A DNA stretch of 64,000 nt from Bog-473 sp963809825 (GTDB taxonomy: Bacteria > Actinomycetota > Acidimicrobiia > Acidimicrobiales > RAAP-2): assembly GCA_963809825.1 (NCBI GenBank), contig CAWELJ010000004.1:248001-312000 (forward strand), given 5' to 3'. The notes under the pieces were generated by a model, which searched no databases, was not told the DNA's origin, and saw only the letters and a program-made list of their open reading frames with translations. The number at the start of each line of letters is the position of its first letter. Position 1 is the stretch's first letter. A program made the position numbers and the translations under genes. Positions 1-9,194 of this stretch are shown in pieces.

Positions 1-2207
1 ACCAGGCGCCGGCGCGGACCCGCCGCAATGGCCGACTCGAGGGCGCTCCGGCCCACGAAGTCGATCGGGGTCTTGAGTTTGCAGGTGAAGCGCAGGCCGG
101 CCTCGAGGGGGGAGTGGTCCGGAGTCAGGTCGGTGCCGAAGGCGCGGTACCCCTTGTCGAGGCGGAGGCTGTTGATGGCGTAGTACCCGGCGTCCACGAG
201 ACCAAGGTCGGCCCCGGCGGCCACGAGGTCCTCGTAGACGCCCACGGCGAACTCCGTCGGGACGTAGAGCTCCCAGCCGAGCTCGCCCACATAGGTGATC
301 CGGGTGGCTCGCACCGTGGCGTAGCCGAGGCCGATCTCCCGGCTCGTCGAGAACGGGAACGCTCCGTCGGAGAGATCGGCCGAGCCGAGCCGGCCGAGCA
401 ACTCGCGTGACGCGGGGCCCATCACGCCCAGGACGGCGTAGGCAGAGGAGACGTCCACCACACTGACGTGCTCGCCGGGGCGCAGATGTCGCTCGATCCA
501 CGCCGCATCGCGCACCGGGGAGGCTGCGCTGGTGACGAGGAGATAGCGATCCGCCGCGAGACGGGTCACCGTCACGTCGGCCTCGTATCCGGCGCGCTCG
601 TTGAGCATGCCCGTGTAGACGGCCCTGCCCTCCTCGACCGCCACGTCCGCCGTGCAGAGGCGCTGGAGCACCGTCTCGGCGTCCCGACCGACCACGAGGA
701 GCTTGCCGAAGGACGTCTCGTCGAAGACCGCCACGCGTCCCCGGGTGGCCGTCTGCTCGGCGGCCGACCAGGCGAGCCACTCGGGCCGGTCCCAGGTGTA
801 GGCGAGCTCGGCGGGCCGGCCGGCCGGCGCGAAGACGTTGGGCCGCTCCCATCCCATCTTCGAGCCGAAGACTGCTCCCTTGCCGGCCAGCAGGTGATGG
901 AGGGGCGACCGGCGGAAGGGGCGGGCCGTGGCCAGCTCCCGGTTGGGCCAGGGCACCGCGTAGTGGAGGCCGAGCACCTCGCCCACCCGATCCCGCAGCC
1001 ACCGGTTGTTGGCGTTGAACGGGGCGAAGCGCCGGATGTCGACGGCCACGAGGTCGCTCGTCGGCTCGCCCTCCACGATCCACTCGGCGAGGGCGCGCCC
1101 GGCGCCCCCGCCCGACGCGATCCCGACCGAGTTGAACCCCGCCCCGACGAAGAAGCCCCGCAGGCCGGGCGCCTCGCCCAGGACGAACTGGTTGTCAGGC
1201 GTGAAGCTCTCCGGGCCGTTGTACAGCTTCTTCAACCCGGTGTGCCCGAGGGTGGGGATCCGGTGGACGGCCGACTCCATGAGGATGCTGAAGTGGTCCC
1301 AGTCCTCCTCGAGGAGCTGGAACTCGAACGGGTAGGGCAGCGCGTCGGGGGCGACCCAGGGCTTTGCCGCCGGCTCGAACCCGCCGACGACGAGGCCGCC
1401 CACCTCCTCCTTCACGTACGTGTACCCGTCGGGGTCGCGCAGGATGGGAAGGAGCGGGTGCACGCCCTCCACGGCCTCCGTCACCACGTAGAAGTGCTCG
1501 GCCGAGTGGAGGGGGACGTCGACGCCGCAGAGGAGGCCGACGGCCTTCGCCCACTGGCCGGCGCAGTTCACGACCACGTCGGCCTCGACCGCTCCCCGGT
1601 CGGTGGCGACGCCGGTGACGCGTCCGGCCCGCGTGGTGATCCCCGTCACCCGCGTGTGTTCCTCGATGCGGACACCGCGCAGGCGGGCGCCGCGGGCGAG
1701 GGAGGCCGTGACATCGACCGGGTTGACGGTGGCGTCCCCCGGGAGCCAGAGGGCGCCGAGGAGGTCGCCCGCCTCGAGGATCGGGTACCGCCCGAGGGCC
1801 TGGCGGGGGGTGAGCAGCTCGCAGTCGAGGTCGTAGGCCGCGGCCGTGGCCGCCGTCCTGCGCAGCTGGACCATCCGCTCGGGCGTGCGCGCCACCGTCA
1901 CGCCGCCGCACCGCTTGAGGCCGGTGGCGAGGCCGGTCTCCGCCTCGAGCTCGCCGTAGAGGCGAGCGGAGTACTGCACGAGCCGGGTGCCGGACTCGGT
2001 CGCCCGGAGCTGGCCGAGGAGGCCCGCCGCGTGCCAGGTCGTGCCGCACGAGAGCAGGCCCTGTTCCAGAAGGAGAACGTCGGTCCACCCGAGGCGGGCC
2101 AGGTGGTAGGCGGTCGAGGTCCCGATCACCCCGCCGCCGACGACGACGACGCGGGTCCGGTCGGGCAGGTCGCCGCCGGTCGGTGCCTGCTCCACGGTCG
2201 TCCCCAT
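1..2207 (-). CDS. FAD-dependent dimethylglycine/sarcosine dehydrogenase-like oxidoreductase (3' end outside window)
   Basis: Oxidises an N-methyl amine such as dimethylglycine or sarcosine; family members pass the one-carbon unit to folate. My reverse-strand translation from the ATG at 2207 gives an N-terminal dinucleotide fold (VVVVGGGVIG, residues 20-29), then TTWHAAGL (56-63), whose His59 matches the covalent-FAD histidine of dimethylglycine dehydrogenase. A DAO body is followed by a C-terminal GcvT-like aminomethyltransferase region (FDETSFGKL, then LGVMGP and GELGWELYVP). About 735 codons are visible against the usual 800-870, so the C-terminus is cut by the window edge. It starts 14 nt after the choline-kinase-like gene and probably shares its operon. 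The exact N-methyl substrate cannot be read from sequence. Confidence 0.85.
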   Translation of the reverse strand, partial: MGTTVEQAPTGGDLPDRTRVVVVGGGVIGTSTAYHLARLGWTDVLLLEQGLLSCGTTWHAAGLLGQLRATESGTRLVQYSARLYGELEAETGLATGLKRCGGVTVARTPERMVQLRRTAATAAAYDLDCELLTPRQALGRYPILEAGDLLGALWLPGDATVNPVDVTASLARGARLRGVRIEEHTRVTGITTRAGRVTGVATDRGAVEADVVVNCAGQWAKAVGLLCGVDVPLHSAEHFYVVTEAVEGVHPLLPILRDPDGYTYVKEEVGGLVVGGFEPAAKPWVAPDALPYPFEFQLLEEDWDHFSILMESAVHRIPTLGHTGLKKLYNGPESFTPDNQFVLGEAPGLRGFFVGAGFNSVGIASGGGAGRALAEWIVEGEPTSDLVAVDIRRFAPFNANNRWLRDRVGEVLGLHYAVPWPNRELATARPFRRSPLHHLLAGKGAVFGSKMGWERPNVFAPAGRPAELAYTWDRPEWLAWSAAEQTATRGRVAVFDETSFGKLLVVGRDAETVLQRLCTADVAVEEGRAVYTGMLNERAGYEADVTVTRLAADRYLLVTSAASPVRDAAWIERHLRPGEHVSVVDVSSAYAVLGVMGPASRELLGRLGSADLSDGAFPFSTSREIGLGYATVRATRITYVGELGWELYVPTEFAVGVYEDLVAAGADLGLVDAGYYAINSLRLDKGYRAFGTDLTPDHSPLEAGLRFTCKLKTPIDFVGRSALESAIAAGPRRRL

Positions 2208-2221
2208 CACCAGATCCGGCC

Positions 2222-3148
2222 TCAGTCTGCCCGCGCCACGTCGGCCAGGAGGCGCTCGAGGTCGGGTCCGGCGAACGTGGCCTCGGCCCGCTCGTACTTC
2301 TCCATCCCCCAAGTCCAGAAGTCGAACTCGATCGGGCTGGTGGCGTCCTGGATGGACGCCCACAGCGTCCACCCGTACTGGGACATCAGGCCCCACAGGC
2401 GCGCCCGTGCCAGGTGGCTCCGGGACGGGCCACCGTCGTAGACCTCGACCAGCTCCTCGAGCTGGTCGAGCGTGAGATGGCACTCGCTCCAGAGGTTGCC
2501 GAGTTCGAAGTACGGGTCGTTGTTGCCGGAGTACTCGTAGTCGATGATGGAGACGTTCCGTCCGTCGTCGATGAAGTTGGCGGCCAAGAGGTCGTTGTTG
2601 CACGGCCGGCGGGTCATGGGCCGGGCTCCGAGGGAGTCCCTGATGCGCCCGACGGTCCCGGCGTGGTCGAGGTAGCCCGCCGGGAGGCGGAAGCCGCGGT
2701 GCCGGACGCGCGAGAGGTAGTCGGCCTGCAGCTCGAACATGTCGAAGCGGTTGACGAACGGCTCGCCGGCGTGCAGCCGCCGGCAGGCCAGGGCCACCCG
2801 GGGTAGGACTCCGGTGCGCTGCAGGTGTTCGTCGGTCAGCACCTCCCCGTCGAGATAGCCGACGACGAGGACGCCGTCGTCGGGCAGGAACTCCACGACC
2901 GGCGCACCCACGCCGGCTGCGGCGGCGCGGACGCTGTTCTCGTACTCCGCCCGGCGGTCGACGGCCAATTCGGCGGAGGACGACGCGTTCGAATGGCGGA
3001 GCACGTAGGCCCCGTCGGGTGTCGTGATCTTGTAGTTCCGGTTGGTGAGGCCGCCGGGAAGCGGCTCAACCGTGCACGGGCGGCCCCGGAGGACTCCGAT
3101 CCGCTCCAGGAGGGCGGTGTCGAGGCCAGCGCCGTCGCCGGCGCTCAC
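2222..3148 (-). CDS. Choline kinase/aminoglycoside phosphotransferase-family protein
   Basis: A 308-residue kinase-like phosphotransferase. It has a Gly-rich PGGLTNRNYK loop (31-40), a Brenner-type catalytic loop in which CNNDLLAANF (183-192) stands for the usual HNDLxxxN, with Asp186 and Asn191, and the metal-binding DYEY (203-206). This pattern resembles bacterial choline/ethanolamine-kinase-like (LicA-type) proteins more than antibiotic kinases. It lies between an APC permease and an N-methylamine dehydrogenase on the same strand, which suggests use of a choline-like or other amino-alcohol compound (inference). The His of the catalytic loop is replaced by Asn or Cys, depending on alignment. 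Confidence 0.8.
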   Translation of the reverse strand: MSAGDGAGLDTALLERIGVLRGRPCTVEPLPGGLTNRNYKITTPDGAYVLRHSNASSSAELAVDRRAEYENSVRAAAAGVGAPVVEFLPDDGVLVVGYLDGEVLTDEHLQRTGVLPRVALACRRLHAGEPFVNRFDMFELQADYLSRVRHRGFRLPAGYLDHAGTVGRIRDSLGARPMTRRPCNNDLLAANFIDDGRNVSIIDYEYSGNNDPYFELGNLWSECHLTLDQLEELVEVYDGGPSRSHLARARLWGLMSQYGWTLWASIQDATSPIEFDFWTWGMEKYERAEATFAGPDLERLLADVARAD

Positions 3149-3170
3149 CGCGGCAGGCGGTCGGGTCCGC

Positions 3171-4796
3171 TCAGGACAGCGAGGAGGCGGGGGTATCGGC
3201 GCCCCCGAGCAACTGGCGGGTCTCGACCTCGATCGTGTGCTTGGGTCCGGTGAACCACTTCTTCACCGACACGTGCCAGTAGATCCAGAGGAAGATCAGG
3301 AACGCCGGGAACACGAGGATCGTGTAGTTGACGTACTTCCACGCGAACCCGTCGGTCCACGGCACGCCCAGGTTCGAGGTCGGCATGAAGGCCATGAACG
3401 TCACGAGGACGACATCGAGCAGCGCCACCACCGAGAGGACCTTGTACTTCGCCCCCAGGTTCCAGTTGCCGGGTTCGAAGCGGTCACCCATCCGCCAGCG
3501 GTGCCAGATCGGGATGGCGAAGCACCAGTAGAGGCCGATCACGCCGATGGACACCACGGCGAAGAAGGCGACCGGGGAGGGCGCGCCGTTGATGTCGACC
3601 TTGATGAGGGCCGGCAAGGTGAGGATGATGCCGACGAGGGCGACGAGGACGACGCCGAAGACGGGCACCCGCTTCGAACTGAGCCTCGACCACATTCTGT
3701 GGCCCGGCACCGCGCCGTCACGACTGAAGGCGAAGAGCATCCGGGTGCAACTCGTGAGGCAGGCCATGGTGCAGAAGAACTGGCCCACGGTCGAGATGAG
3801 GAGGACGGTCCCGCCCCACCGGGAGGTGAGGGCCTGGGAGAAGATCAACGCCACGCCGCCACCACCCTTGGTCACGTTCCCCTCGTTCTGCACGGCGAAG
3901 AGGAAGGCCAGCAGGAGGATCCAGCCGCCGATGGCCGAGTAGAAGATCGACCGCCAGATGCCCTTGGCCGCCGAGTCGGCCGCCGAGTGGGTCTCCTCCG
4001 AGAGGTGGGCCGAGGCGTCGTACCCGGTGATCGTGTACTGGGTCAGCAGGGCGCCGATGGGCAGGATCACGATCAGGAAGCCGAGGCCGCTCGTCTTGCC
4101 GCCGAAGAACCCGGTGTTGTTCACGGTCGAGGTGAAGACCATGGAGGCGCTGGCGTGGTGGTGCGGCAGGAAGATCAGGATGAGGACGATGGCGGTGGCG
4201 CCGAGTACGTGCCACCAGACCGAGACGTTGTTGAAGATGGAGAGCAGGTGGCTCGAGAAGATGTTGACGAGGGCGGCGAGGACCAGGATCCCCATGAAGT
4301 AGAGGAAGATCGTGTCGAGGTTCCCCGAGGTGTAGCTGCCAGGGAACAGGAATCCGAGCGTGAGGTCGAGGAAGGTGGCGCAGCCGTAGGCCACCGAGGC
4401 GACGATCGCGAGGAGGCCGATGAGGTTGAGCCAGCCGGTGTAGTAGCCGGACTTGGCGCCACCGAGCTTGGAGGCCCACCAGTAGATGCCGCCCGAGGTC
4501 GGGTAGGCGGAGACCAGCTCGGACAGGCAGAGGCCGATGCACAGCACGAGGGCGGCCAGGACCGGCCAACCCCAGGCGATGGCGGCCGGCCCGCCGCCGT
4601 TCCACCCGCTCGAGAAGGTGGTGAAGCAACCGGCCAGGATGGAGATGATGGAGAAGCTGATGGCGAAGTTGGAGAAACCGGACCAGGAGCGGTTCAACTC
4701 CTGCTTGTAGCCCATCTGGGCCAGGTGCTGCTCGTCCGCGCTCAGCGTCGCCAGGTGGTGCTCGGAGATCTCCTCGACGTCGACACCTTCGGGCAC
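3171..4796 (-). CDS. APC-superfamily amino acid/amine permease
   Basis: A cytoplasmic-membrane secondary transporter of 541 residues with about 12 hydrophobic segments. It shows the APC pattern of a Gly-rich first helix after GYKQELNRSWSGFSNFA, the loop SAYPTSGGIYWW in helix 3, and TGYDASAHLSEET after helix 6, which is typical of the GABA/choline-permease (BAT1, UGA4-like) branch. I chose the GTG at 4796 because AAAGGGGGA lies just upstream; the open frame continues back to 5369, but that part is low-complexity and overlaps the divergent kinase gene. It is the first gene of the minus-strand set with the choline-kinase-like and dehydrogenase genes, so the cargo may be an amino alcohol or methylated amine. 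Confidence 0.85.
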   Translation of the reverse strand: MPEGVDVEEISEHHLATLSADEQHLAQMGYKQELNRSWSGFSNFAISFSIISILAGCFTTFSSGWNGGGPAAIAWGWPVLAALVLCIGLCLSELVSAYPTSGGIYWWASKLGGAKSGYYTGWLNLIGLLAIVASVAYGCATFLDLTLGFLFPGSYTSGNLDTIFLYFMGILVLAALVNIFSSHLLSIFNNVSVWWHVLGATAIVLILIFLPHHHASASMVFTSTVNNTGFFGGKTSGLGFLIVILPIGALLTQYTITGYDASAHLSEETHSAADSAAKGIWRSIFYSAIGGWILLLAFLFAVQNEGNVTKGGGGVALIFSQALTSRWGGTVLLISTVGQFFCTMACLTSCTRMLFAFSRDGAVPGHRMWSRLSSKRVPVFGVVLVALVGIILTLPALIKVDINGAPSPVAFFAVVSIGVIGLYWCFAIPIWHRWRMGDRFEPGNWNLGAKYKVLSVVALLDVVLVTFMAFMPTSNLGVPWTDGFAWKYVNYTILVFPAFLIFLWIYWHVSVKKWFTGPKHTIEVETRQLLGGADTPASSLS

Positions 4797-5085
4797 GTCG
4801 TCCCCCTTTGTTCGGCGGCCCCCCCGCCACCGGGGTCGCATCCGATGTTGCGGCACGTTAGCAAGCCGCCTCGTCGCGTGACGAGGATGGTGGCGGAGCC
4901 GGTCCACCCCGTCCCGATCTGGCAGGATGAGCGGGCCTGCGGTGGGCGCCGCCGTCGTGCTCGGAGTGGGGGCCTGCGTTGCGAGACACCATCCGTCGTC
5001 CCGATCCCATGGCCGCCGGCCGTGCTGCCACGGACGCCGGGCTGATGGCGGCCCCCGCCGCCTCGGGATCGCCGAGGCGGGCTCC

Positions 5086-6525
5086 GTGAGAGTCCTCGCC
5101 ATCGACCAGGGAACGTCGGCGACCAAGGCCGTCGTGTTCGGCGACGACGGGGAGACGCTGGCCTCCGTCGAGGTCGCCGTGACACCGCGTGCCGTGCCGG
5201 GCGGCGGCGTCGAGCAGGACCCGGAACAACTGTGGGACTCGGTCTGCGCGGCAGGGAGGGATGCCATCGCCCGGGCGGGCGGGCGCGTCGCGACCGTCGG
5301 CTTCGCCAACCAGGGCGAGACCGTGCTGGCCTGGGACCGGGGCACCGGCCGTCCCCTGAGCAGCGCCATCTCCTGGCAGGATCGGCGGGCCGCGTCGATC
5401 TGTGCCGACCTGGCGCCGCATGCCGCGCAGCTGACCCTTACGACCGGGCTGCCGCTCGACCCCTATTTCGCCGCACCCAAGATGACGTGGCTGCGCCGTC
5501 ACGTCACGGGCGCGGGGGTCGTGACCACCAGCGATGCCTGGCTCGTGCACCGCCTCACCGGTGCGTTCGTGACCGACGTCACCACCGCATCGCGGACGAT
5601 GCTCCTCGACCTCGAGCGGCGCGCCTGGTCGCCGGACGCCTGTGCGGCCTTCGACCTGGGCGGGGAGGACCTGCCGCTCGTCGTCGGCAGCGCACAGGAG
5701 ATCGGCCGCACCGACGCGTTCGGCCCCTCACTCGCGCTGAGCGGGTTGAGCGTCGACCAGCAGGCCGCGCTGGTCGGGGAGCACTGCCTCGAGCCGGGCG
5801 AATCGAAGTGCACCTACGGCACCGGTGCCTTCCTGCTCGCCAACGCAGGCGCCCGGCCGTTCACGTCGTCCGCCGGCCTGGCCGTGTCGGTGGCCTGGCA
5901 ACTCGGCTCGGACGCCGCCTACTGCATCGACGGTCAGGTGTACGCCGCCGGCGCCGCCGTCGCCTGGCTGTGTCGCTGGGGCTTCCTCGGGCGCGCCGAG
6001 GATCTCGACCGCGTCGCGGGCTCGGCGCGCGACGACGGAGGCGTCACCGTGGTGCCGGCGCTCAGCGGGCTCGGCGCGCCATGGTGGCGGCCGGACGCCT
6101 TGGCCAGCATCGAGGGGATCGGTCCGGGGACCGAGCCGGCCCACGTGGTCCGGGCGACCGTCGAGGGGTTGGCGGCGCAGGTGACCCTGTTGGCCCGTGC
6201 CACCGCCGTCGACCTCGGCCGGCCGCTCGCCCTGCTGAGGGTGGACGGCGGGCTCACCCGCTCCCGGATGCTCATGCAGACACAGGCGGACCTGCTCCAG
6301 GTCCCGGTGGAGGTGGCGTCCTCCCCGCACGCCACCGCGGCGGGTGTGGCGGCGCTGGCGCGGCTGGGTGCCGGCGAGGGTCGGGGGCTCGGCGACGTGG
6401 TCCCGCCCGCCCTCGCGCGTACCCGCTACGAGCCGGCGATCACCGCTGCGGAGGCGGAGGAGCGACTGGGCCGCGTCGAGCGCGCCGTGGCGAGGCTGGC
6501 GCTCGGGCCGGAGCCGGCACCGTGA
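5086..6525 (+). CDS. FGGY-family carbohydrate kinase, glycerol-kinase-like
   Basis: An ATP-dependent polyol or sugar kinase of 479 residues. It begins at a GTG with the FGGY phosphate loop VLAIDQGTSATK, followed by GK-like SWQDRRAAS, GLPLDPYFAAPKMTW and the adenosine-side KCTYGTGAFLL. In E. coli glycerol kinase the segment after the first domain reads NQRET and its Arg contacts glycerol; here it reads NQGET, so the substrate may be another small polyol. The longer open frame back to 4927 has no family similarity and overlaps the divergent promoter region. The stop overlaps the next gene start by 4 nt (GTGA), linking it to two flavoproteins. Confidence 0.85.
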   Translation: MRVLAIDQGTSATKAVVFGDDGETLASVEVAVTPRAVPGGGVEQDPEQLWDSVCAAGRDAIARAGGRVATVGFANQGETVLAWDRGTGRPLSSAISWQDRRAASICADLAPHAAQLTLTTGLPLDPYFAAPKMTWLRRHVTGAGVVTTSDAWLVHRLTGAFVTDVTTASRTMLLDLERRAWSPDACAAFDLGGEDLPLVVGSAQEIGRTDAFGPSLALSGLSVDQQAALVGEHCLEPGESKCTYGTGAFLLANAGARPFTSSAGLAVSVAWQLGSDAAYCIDGQVYAAGAAVAWLCRWGFLGRAEDLDRVAGSARDDGGVTVVPALSGLGAPWWRPDALASIEGIGPGTEPAHVVRATVEGLAAQVTLLARATAVDLGRPLALLRVDGGLTRSRMLMQTQADLLQVPVEVASSPHATAAGVAALARLGAGEGRGLGDVVPPALARTRYEPAITAAEAEERLGRVERAVARLALGPEPAP

Positions 6526-7907
6526 GCGACGACCGCGCCCACGACGTCGCGATCGTCGGCGCCGGGGTGGTCGGCACCGCCATCGCGCGGCAGCTGGCCC
6601 GCTACCGGCTCCGCACCGTCCTGCTCGAGCGGTCCAACGACGTCGGCACGGGTACCTCGAAGGCGAACACCGCGATCGTGCACACGGGTTTCGACACCCA
6701 GCCGGGCAGCCTCGAATCCACCCTGGTCCGGCGCGGTCACGGGCTGCTCACCGACTACGCGGCCGCATCGGGCATCGCGCTCGAACGGACCGGCGCCCTC
6801 CTGGTGGCCTGGGACGCGGAGCAGGCGGCCCGGCTCGACGAGCTGGTGGCCAAGTCGCGCGCCAACGGGTACCACGACGCCGTTCGGATCACGCTCGACG
6901 ATCTCTCCCGGCGCGAGCCGCGTCTCGGCCGGGGCGCCACCGGGGCCGTGACCATCCCCGGCGAGTCGATCATCTGCCCGTGGAGCGCGAGCATCGCCTT
7001 CGCCACGGAGGCGGTCGGCGCCGGGGTCGAGCTGCGGCTGGGCGTCGAGGTGTCGAGCGTGACGCGCGACTCCGCCGACTGGGTGCTGCGCACCACGACC
7101 GGCGACGTCCGGGCCCGGTGGGTGGTCAATGCGGCCGGCCTCCGGTCCGACCTCGTGAACGCGTGGTTCGGTCATGACGAATTCAAGATCGCGCCCCGTC
7201 GGGGCCAGCTGATCGTCTTCGACAAGCTCGCCCGCCCGCTGCTGTCGTCGATCCTGCTCCCCGTGCCCACCGAGCGGACGAAGGGAGTGCTGGTCGCACC
7301 GACCGTCTACGGCAACGTGCTGCTCGGGCCGACGGCCGAGGACATCGGTGATCGCGACGACACGGCGACCACCGCCGAGGGGATCGCCAGCCTGCTCCAG
7401 GCGGGCCGCCGCATTCTCCCCGAGCTCGTCCACGAAGAGGTGACGGCGGTCTACGCGGGTCTCCGGGCGGCCACCGAGCACCGTGACTACCAGATCGACG
7501 TCCATGAGCGGGAGCGCTATGCGTGCGTCGGTGGCATCCGGTCGACGGGACTGACCGCGTCGCTCGCCATCGCGGAGCACGTCGTTGCGCAGATCGGTGA
7601 TGCCGGGCTCGCGCTGGACGAGGCAGAGGAGCCGCCGGTCGTTCCCCGCATGCCCGCATTGGGCGAACGGGGTACGCGTGCCTTCGAGGACGCCGGCCTG
7701 ATCGCACACGATGCGGCCTACGGCTGCATCGTGTGCTTCTGCGAGCGGGTCACCGAGGGCGAGGTACGCGATGCGCTCGGCTCCTCGGTCCCGGCGGTCG
7801 ACCTCGGGGGACTGCGCCGTCGCACCCGGGTGACCAACGGGCGGTGTCAGGGCTTCTTCTGTGGCGCTGCGGTTGCGGCCCGGCTGGCGTCCGCCGTGAA
7901 GCCGTGA
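6522..7907 (+). CDS. GlpA-like FAD-dependent dehydrogenase with C-terminal BFD-type [2Fe-2S] domain
   Basis: Probably oxidises glycerol 3-phosphate or the product of the adjacent kinase. The 461-residue protein has an N-terminal FAD fold (VAIVGAGVVGTAIARQLA, from residue 9), the DAO-type SKANTAIVHTGFD segment, and a C-terminal Cys-rich domain with VCFCERVTEGEV and GRCQGFFCG, the four-Cys pattern of BFD-like [2Fe-2S] domains also found in anaerobic GlpA. The GTG start overlaps the kinase stop, and its own stop overlaps the next start. Kinase, this gene and the following disulfide-oxidoreductase-like gene form the well-known GlpA/GlpB-like trio. A third (DUF1667-type) partner is not seen. Confidence 0.82.
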   Translation: MSDDRAHDVAIVGAGVVGTAIARQLARYRLRTVLLERSNDVGTGTSKANTAIVHTGFDTQPGSLESTLVRRGHGLLTDYAAASGIALERTGALLVAWDAEQAARLDELVAKSRANGYHDAVRITLDDLSRREPRLGRGATGAVTIPGESIICPWSASIAFATEAVGAGVELRLGVEVSSVTRDSADWVLRTTTGDVRARWVVNAAGLRSDLVNAWFGHDEFKIAPRRGQLIVFDKLARPLLSSILLPVPTERTKGVLVAPTVYGNVLLGPTAEDIGDRDDTATTAEGIASLLQAGRRILPELVHEEVTAVYAGLRAATEHRDYQIDVHERERYACVGGIRSTGLTASLAIAEHVVAQIGDAGLALDEAEEPPVVPRMPALGERGTRAFEDAGLIAHDAAYGCIVCFCERVTEGEVRDALGSSVPAVDLGGLRRRTRVTNGRCQGFFCGAAVAARLASAVKP

Positions 7908-9157
7908 GCCGGACGGTGCTGACGGTCGACGCGCTCGTCGTCGGCGCCGGCCCCGCCGGCCTCGCCGCCGCCACCGCCGCGCGGGCCGGCGGCGCGGGCA
8001 GCGTCGTCGTCGTCGACCGGGAGCCCGAGGCGGGTGGGATGCCCCGCCTGTGCGAGCACACCGGCTTCGGCGTGCGCGACCTGCGACGCGTCCTCAGCGG
8101 TCCGGAGTACGCCCGGCGCTGGGTGGACCGCGCCGTGGCGAGCGGGGTCGACATCCGCACCCGGACCATGGTGACGGGCTGGTCGGAGCCGCGCCGCGCC
8201 CTGCTGACCGGCCCGGGAGGCCTGATCGAGGTGGACGCCCGCGCGGTCGTGCTGGCCACGGGGGCCCGGGAGCGCCCGCGGGCGGCCCGCCTGGTCCCGG
8301 GCAGCCGGCCCGCCGGGATCTTCACGACCGGCCAGCTCCAGCAGTGGGTGCACCGGGAGCACCTGCCCGTGGGCCGGCTGGCCCTCGTCGTGGGTGCCGA
8401 GCACGTCTCCTATTCCGCGGTGCTGACGCTGAGGGAGGCGGGTGTCCGCACCGTCGCCCTGGTCACCGATCACCCCCGTTCGCAGACGTTCGGCCTCTTC
8501 GATCTCCTGACGCGGGCCGGCCTCAGGGTGCCGGTCTGGACACGGACGACGGTGGTGGGTGTCGACGGTCGCGACCGGGTCGAGCGGGTGGTGGTCCGGG
8601 GATCGGGCGGTGGGGCGCGGGCCGTGGCCGTCGACACCGTCGTGTTCAGCGGGGACTTCATCCCCGATTCCGAACTCGCCCGCGTCGCCGGTCTCGCCAT
8701 CGATCCGGGGACCCGCGGCCCCGCCTGCGAGGCCGACGGCGCGACGAGCGCGCCGGGGATCTTCGCGACCGGCAACCTGGTGCACCCGGTCGAGACTGCG
8801 GACATCGCGGCACGGCGGGCGCGGTCCGCCGGCGCCGCCGCCGCAGCGTGGCTCCGGGACGGAGACGGACGGCACTCACGTCCGACGGTCCGGGTCCGGG
8901 TGCGGGTGGCGGACCCGTTGCACTGGGTCGTCCCGAACGTGGCGGGTCCGCAGGAGGAGCCGACCGACCGCGTCCTCGTCCGGACGCGGACGTACCTGGA
9001 CCACCCCCGGCTGGATGTGACGCAAGGGGGCAGGCTCCTGGCCTCCTATCGGTTACGCCGCATGATCCCGAACCGGTCGCACCACATCCCTTCCGGGTGG
9101 CAGGGCCTGGTGCGTCCCGGGGACGACGTGGTGATCGCGGTTGCCGCGCCGCGCTGA
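7904..9157 (+). CDS. FAD/NAD(P)-binding oxidoreductase (pyridine-nucleotide-disulfide-oxidoreductase fold)
   Basis: A 417-residue flavoprotein starting at a GTG that overlaps the previous stop. It has an N-terminal FAD motif (ALVVGAGPAGLAAATAA), the VLATGARERPR hinge and a central NAD(P)-binding segment (LALVVGAEHVSYSAV), and near the C-terminal third the FAD-closing GIFATGNLVHPVETADIA. Partners of this type beside GlpA-like dehydrogenases (as in opine- or glycerol-3-phosphate-oxidase subunits) shuttle electrons from the dehydrogenase to a carrier. No redox-active CxxC is visible in the usual place, which argues against a disulfide reductase. Substrate is unknown. Confidence 0.75.
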   Translation: MSRTVLTVDALVVGAGPAGLAAATAARAGGAGSVVVVDREPEAGGMPRLCEHTGFGVRDLRRVLSGPEYARRWVDRAVASGVDIRTRTMVTGWSEPRRALLTGPGGLIEVDARAVVLATGARERPRAARLVPGSRPAGIFTTGQLQQWVHREHLPVGRLALVVGAEHVSYSAVLTLREAGVRTVALVTDHPRSQTFGLFDLLTRAGLRVPVWTRTTVVGVDGRDRVERVVVRGSGGGARAVAVDTVVFSGDFIPDSELARVAGLAIDPGTRGPACEADGATSAPGIFATGNLVHPVETADIAARRARSAGAAAAAWLRDGDGRHSRPTVRVRVRVADPLHWVVPNVAGPQEEPTDRVLVRTRTYLDHPRLDVTQGGRLLASYRLRRMIPNRSHHIPSGWQGLVRPGDDVVIAVAAPR

Positions 9158-9194
9158 GCCGCGGCGCACCGGGGTCACCGGCGCCGGAGCGGCC

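Noticed and set aside
468..2441. Long plus-strand open frame of 657 codons
   Set aside because: It is the antisense shadow of the dimethylglycine-dehydrogenase-like gene; composition is Arg/Gly/Val/Glu-rich without any domain, while the minus strand has clear FAD motifs.
3042..5045. Long plus-strand open frame of 667 codons
   Set aside because: Antisense to the APC permease; acidic low-complexity translation, typical of GC-rich shadow frames.
5232..6521. N-terminal extension of the GlpA-like gene
   Set aside because: It runs through the FGGY kinase in another frame; the real start is the GTG at 6522 just before the FAD motif.
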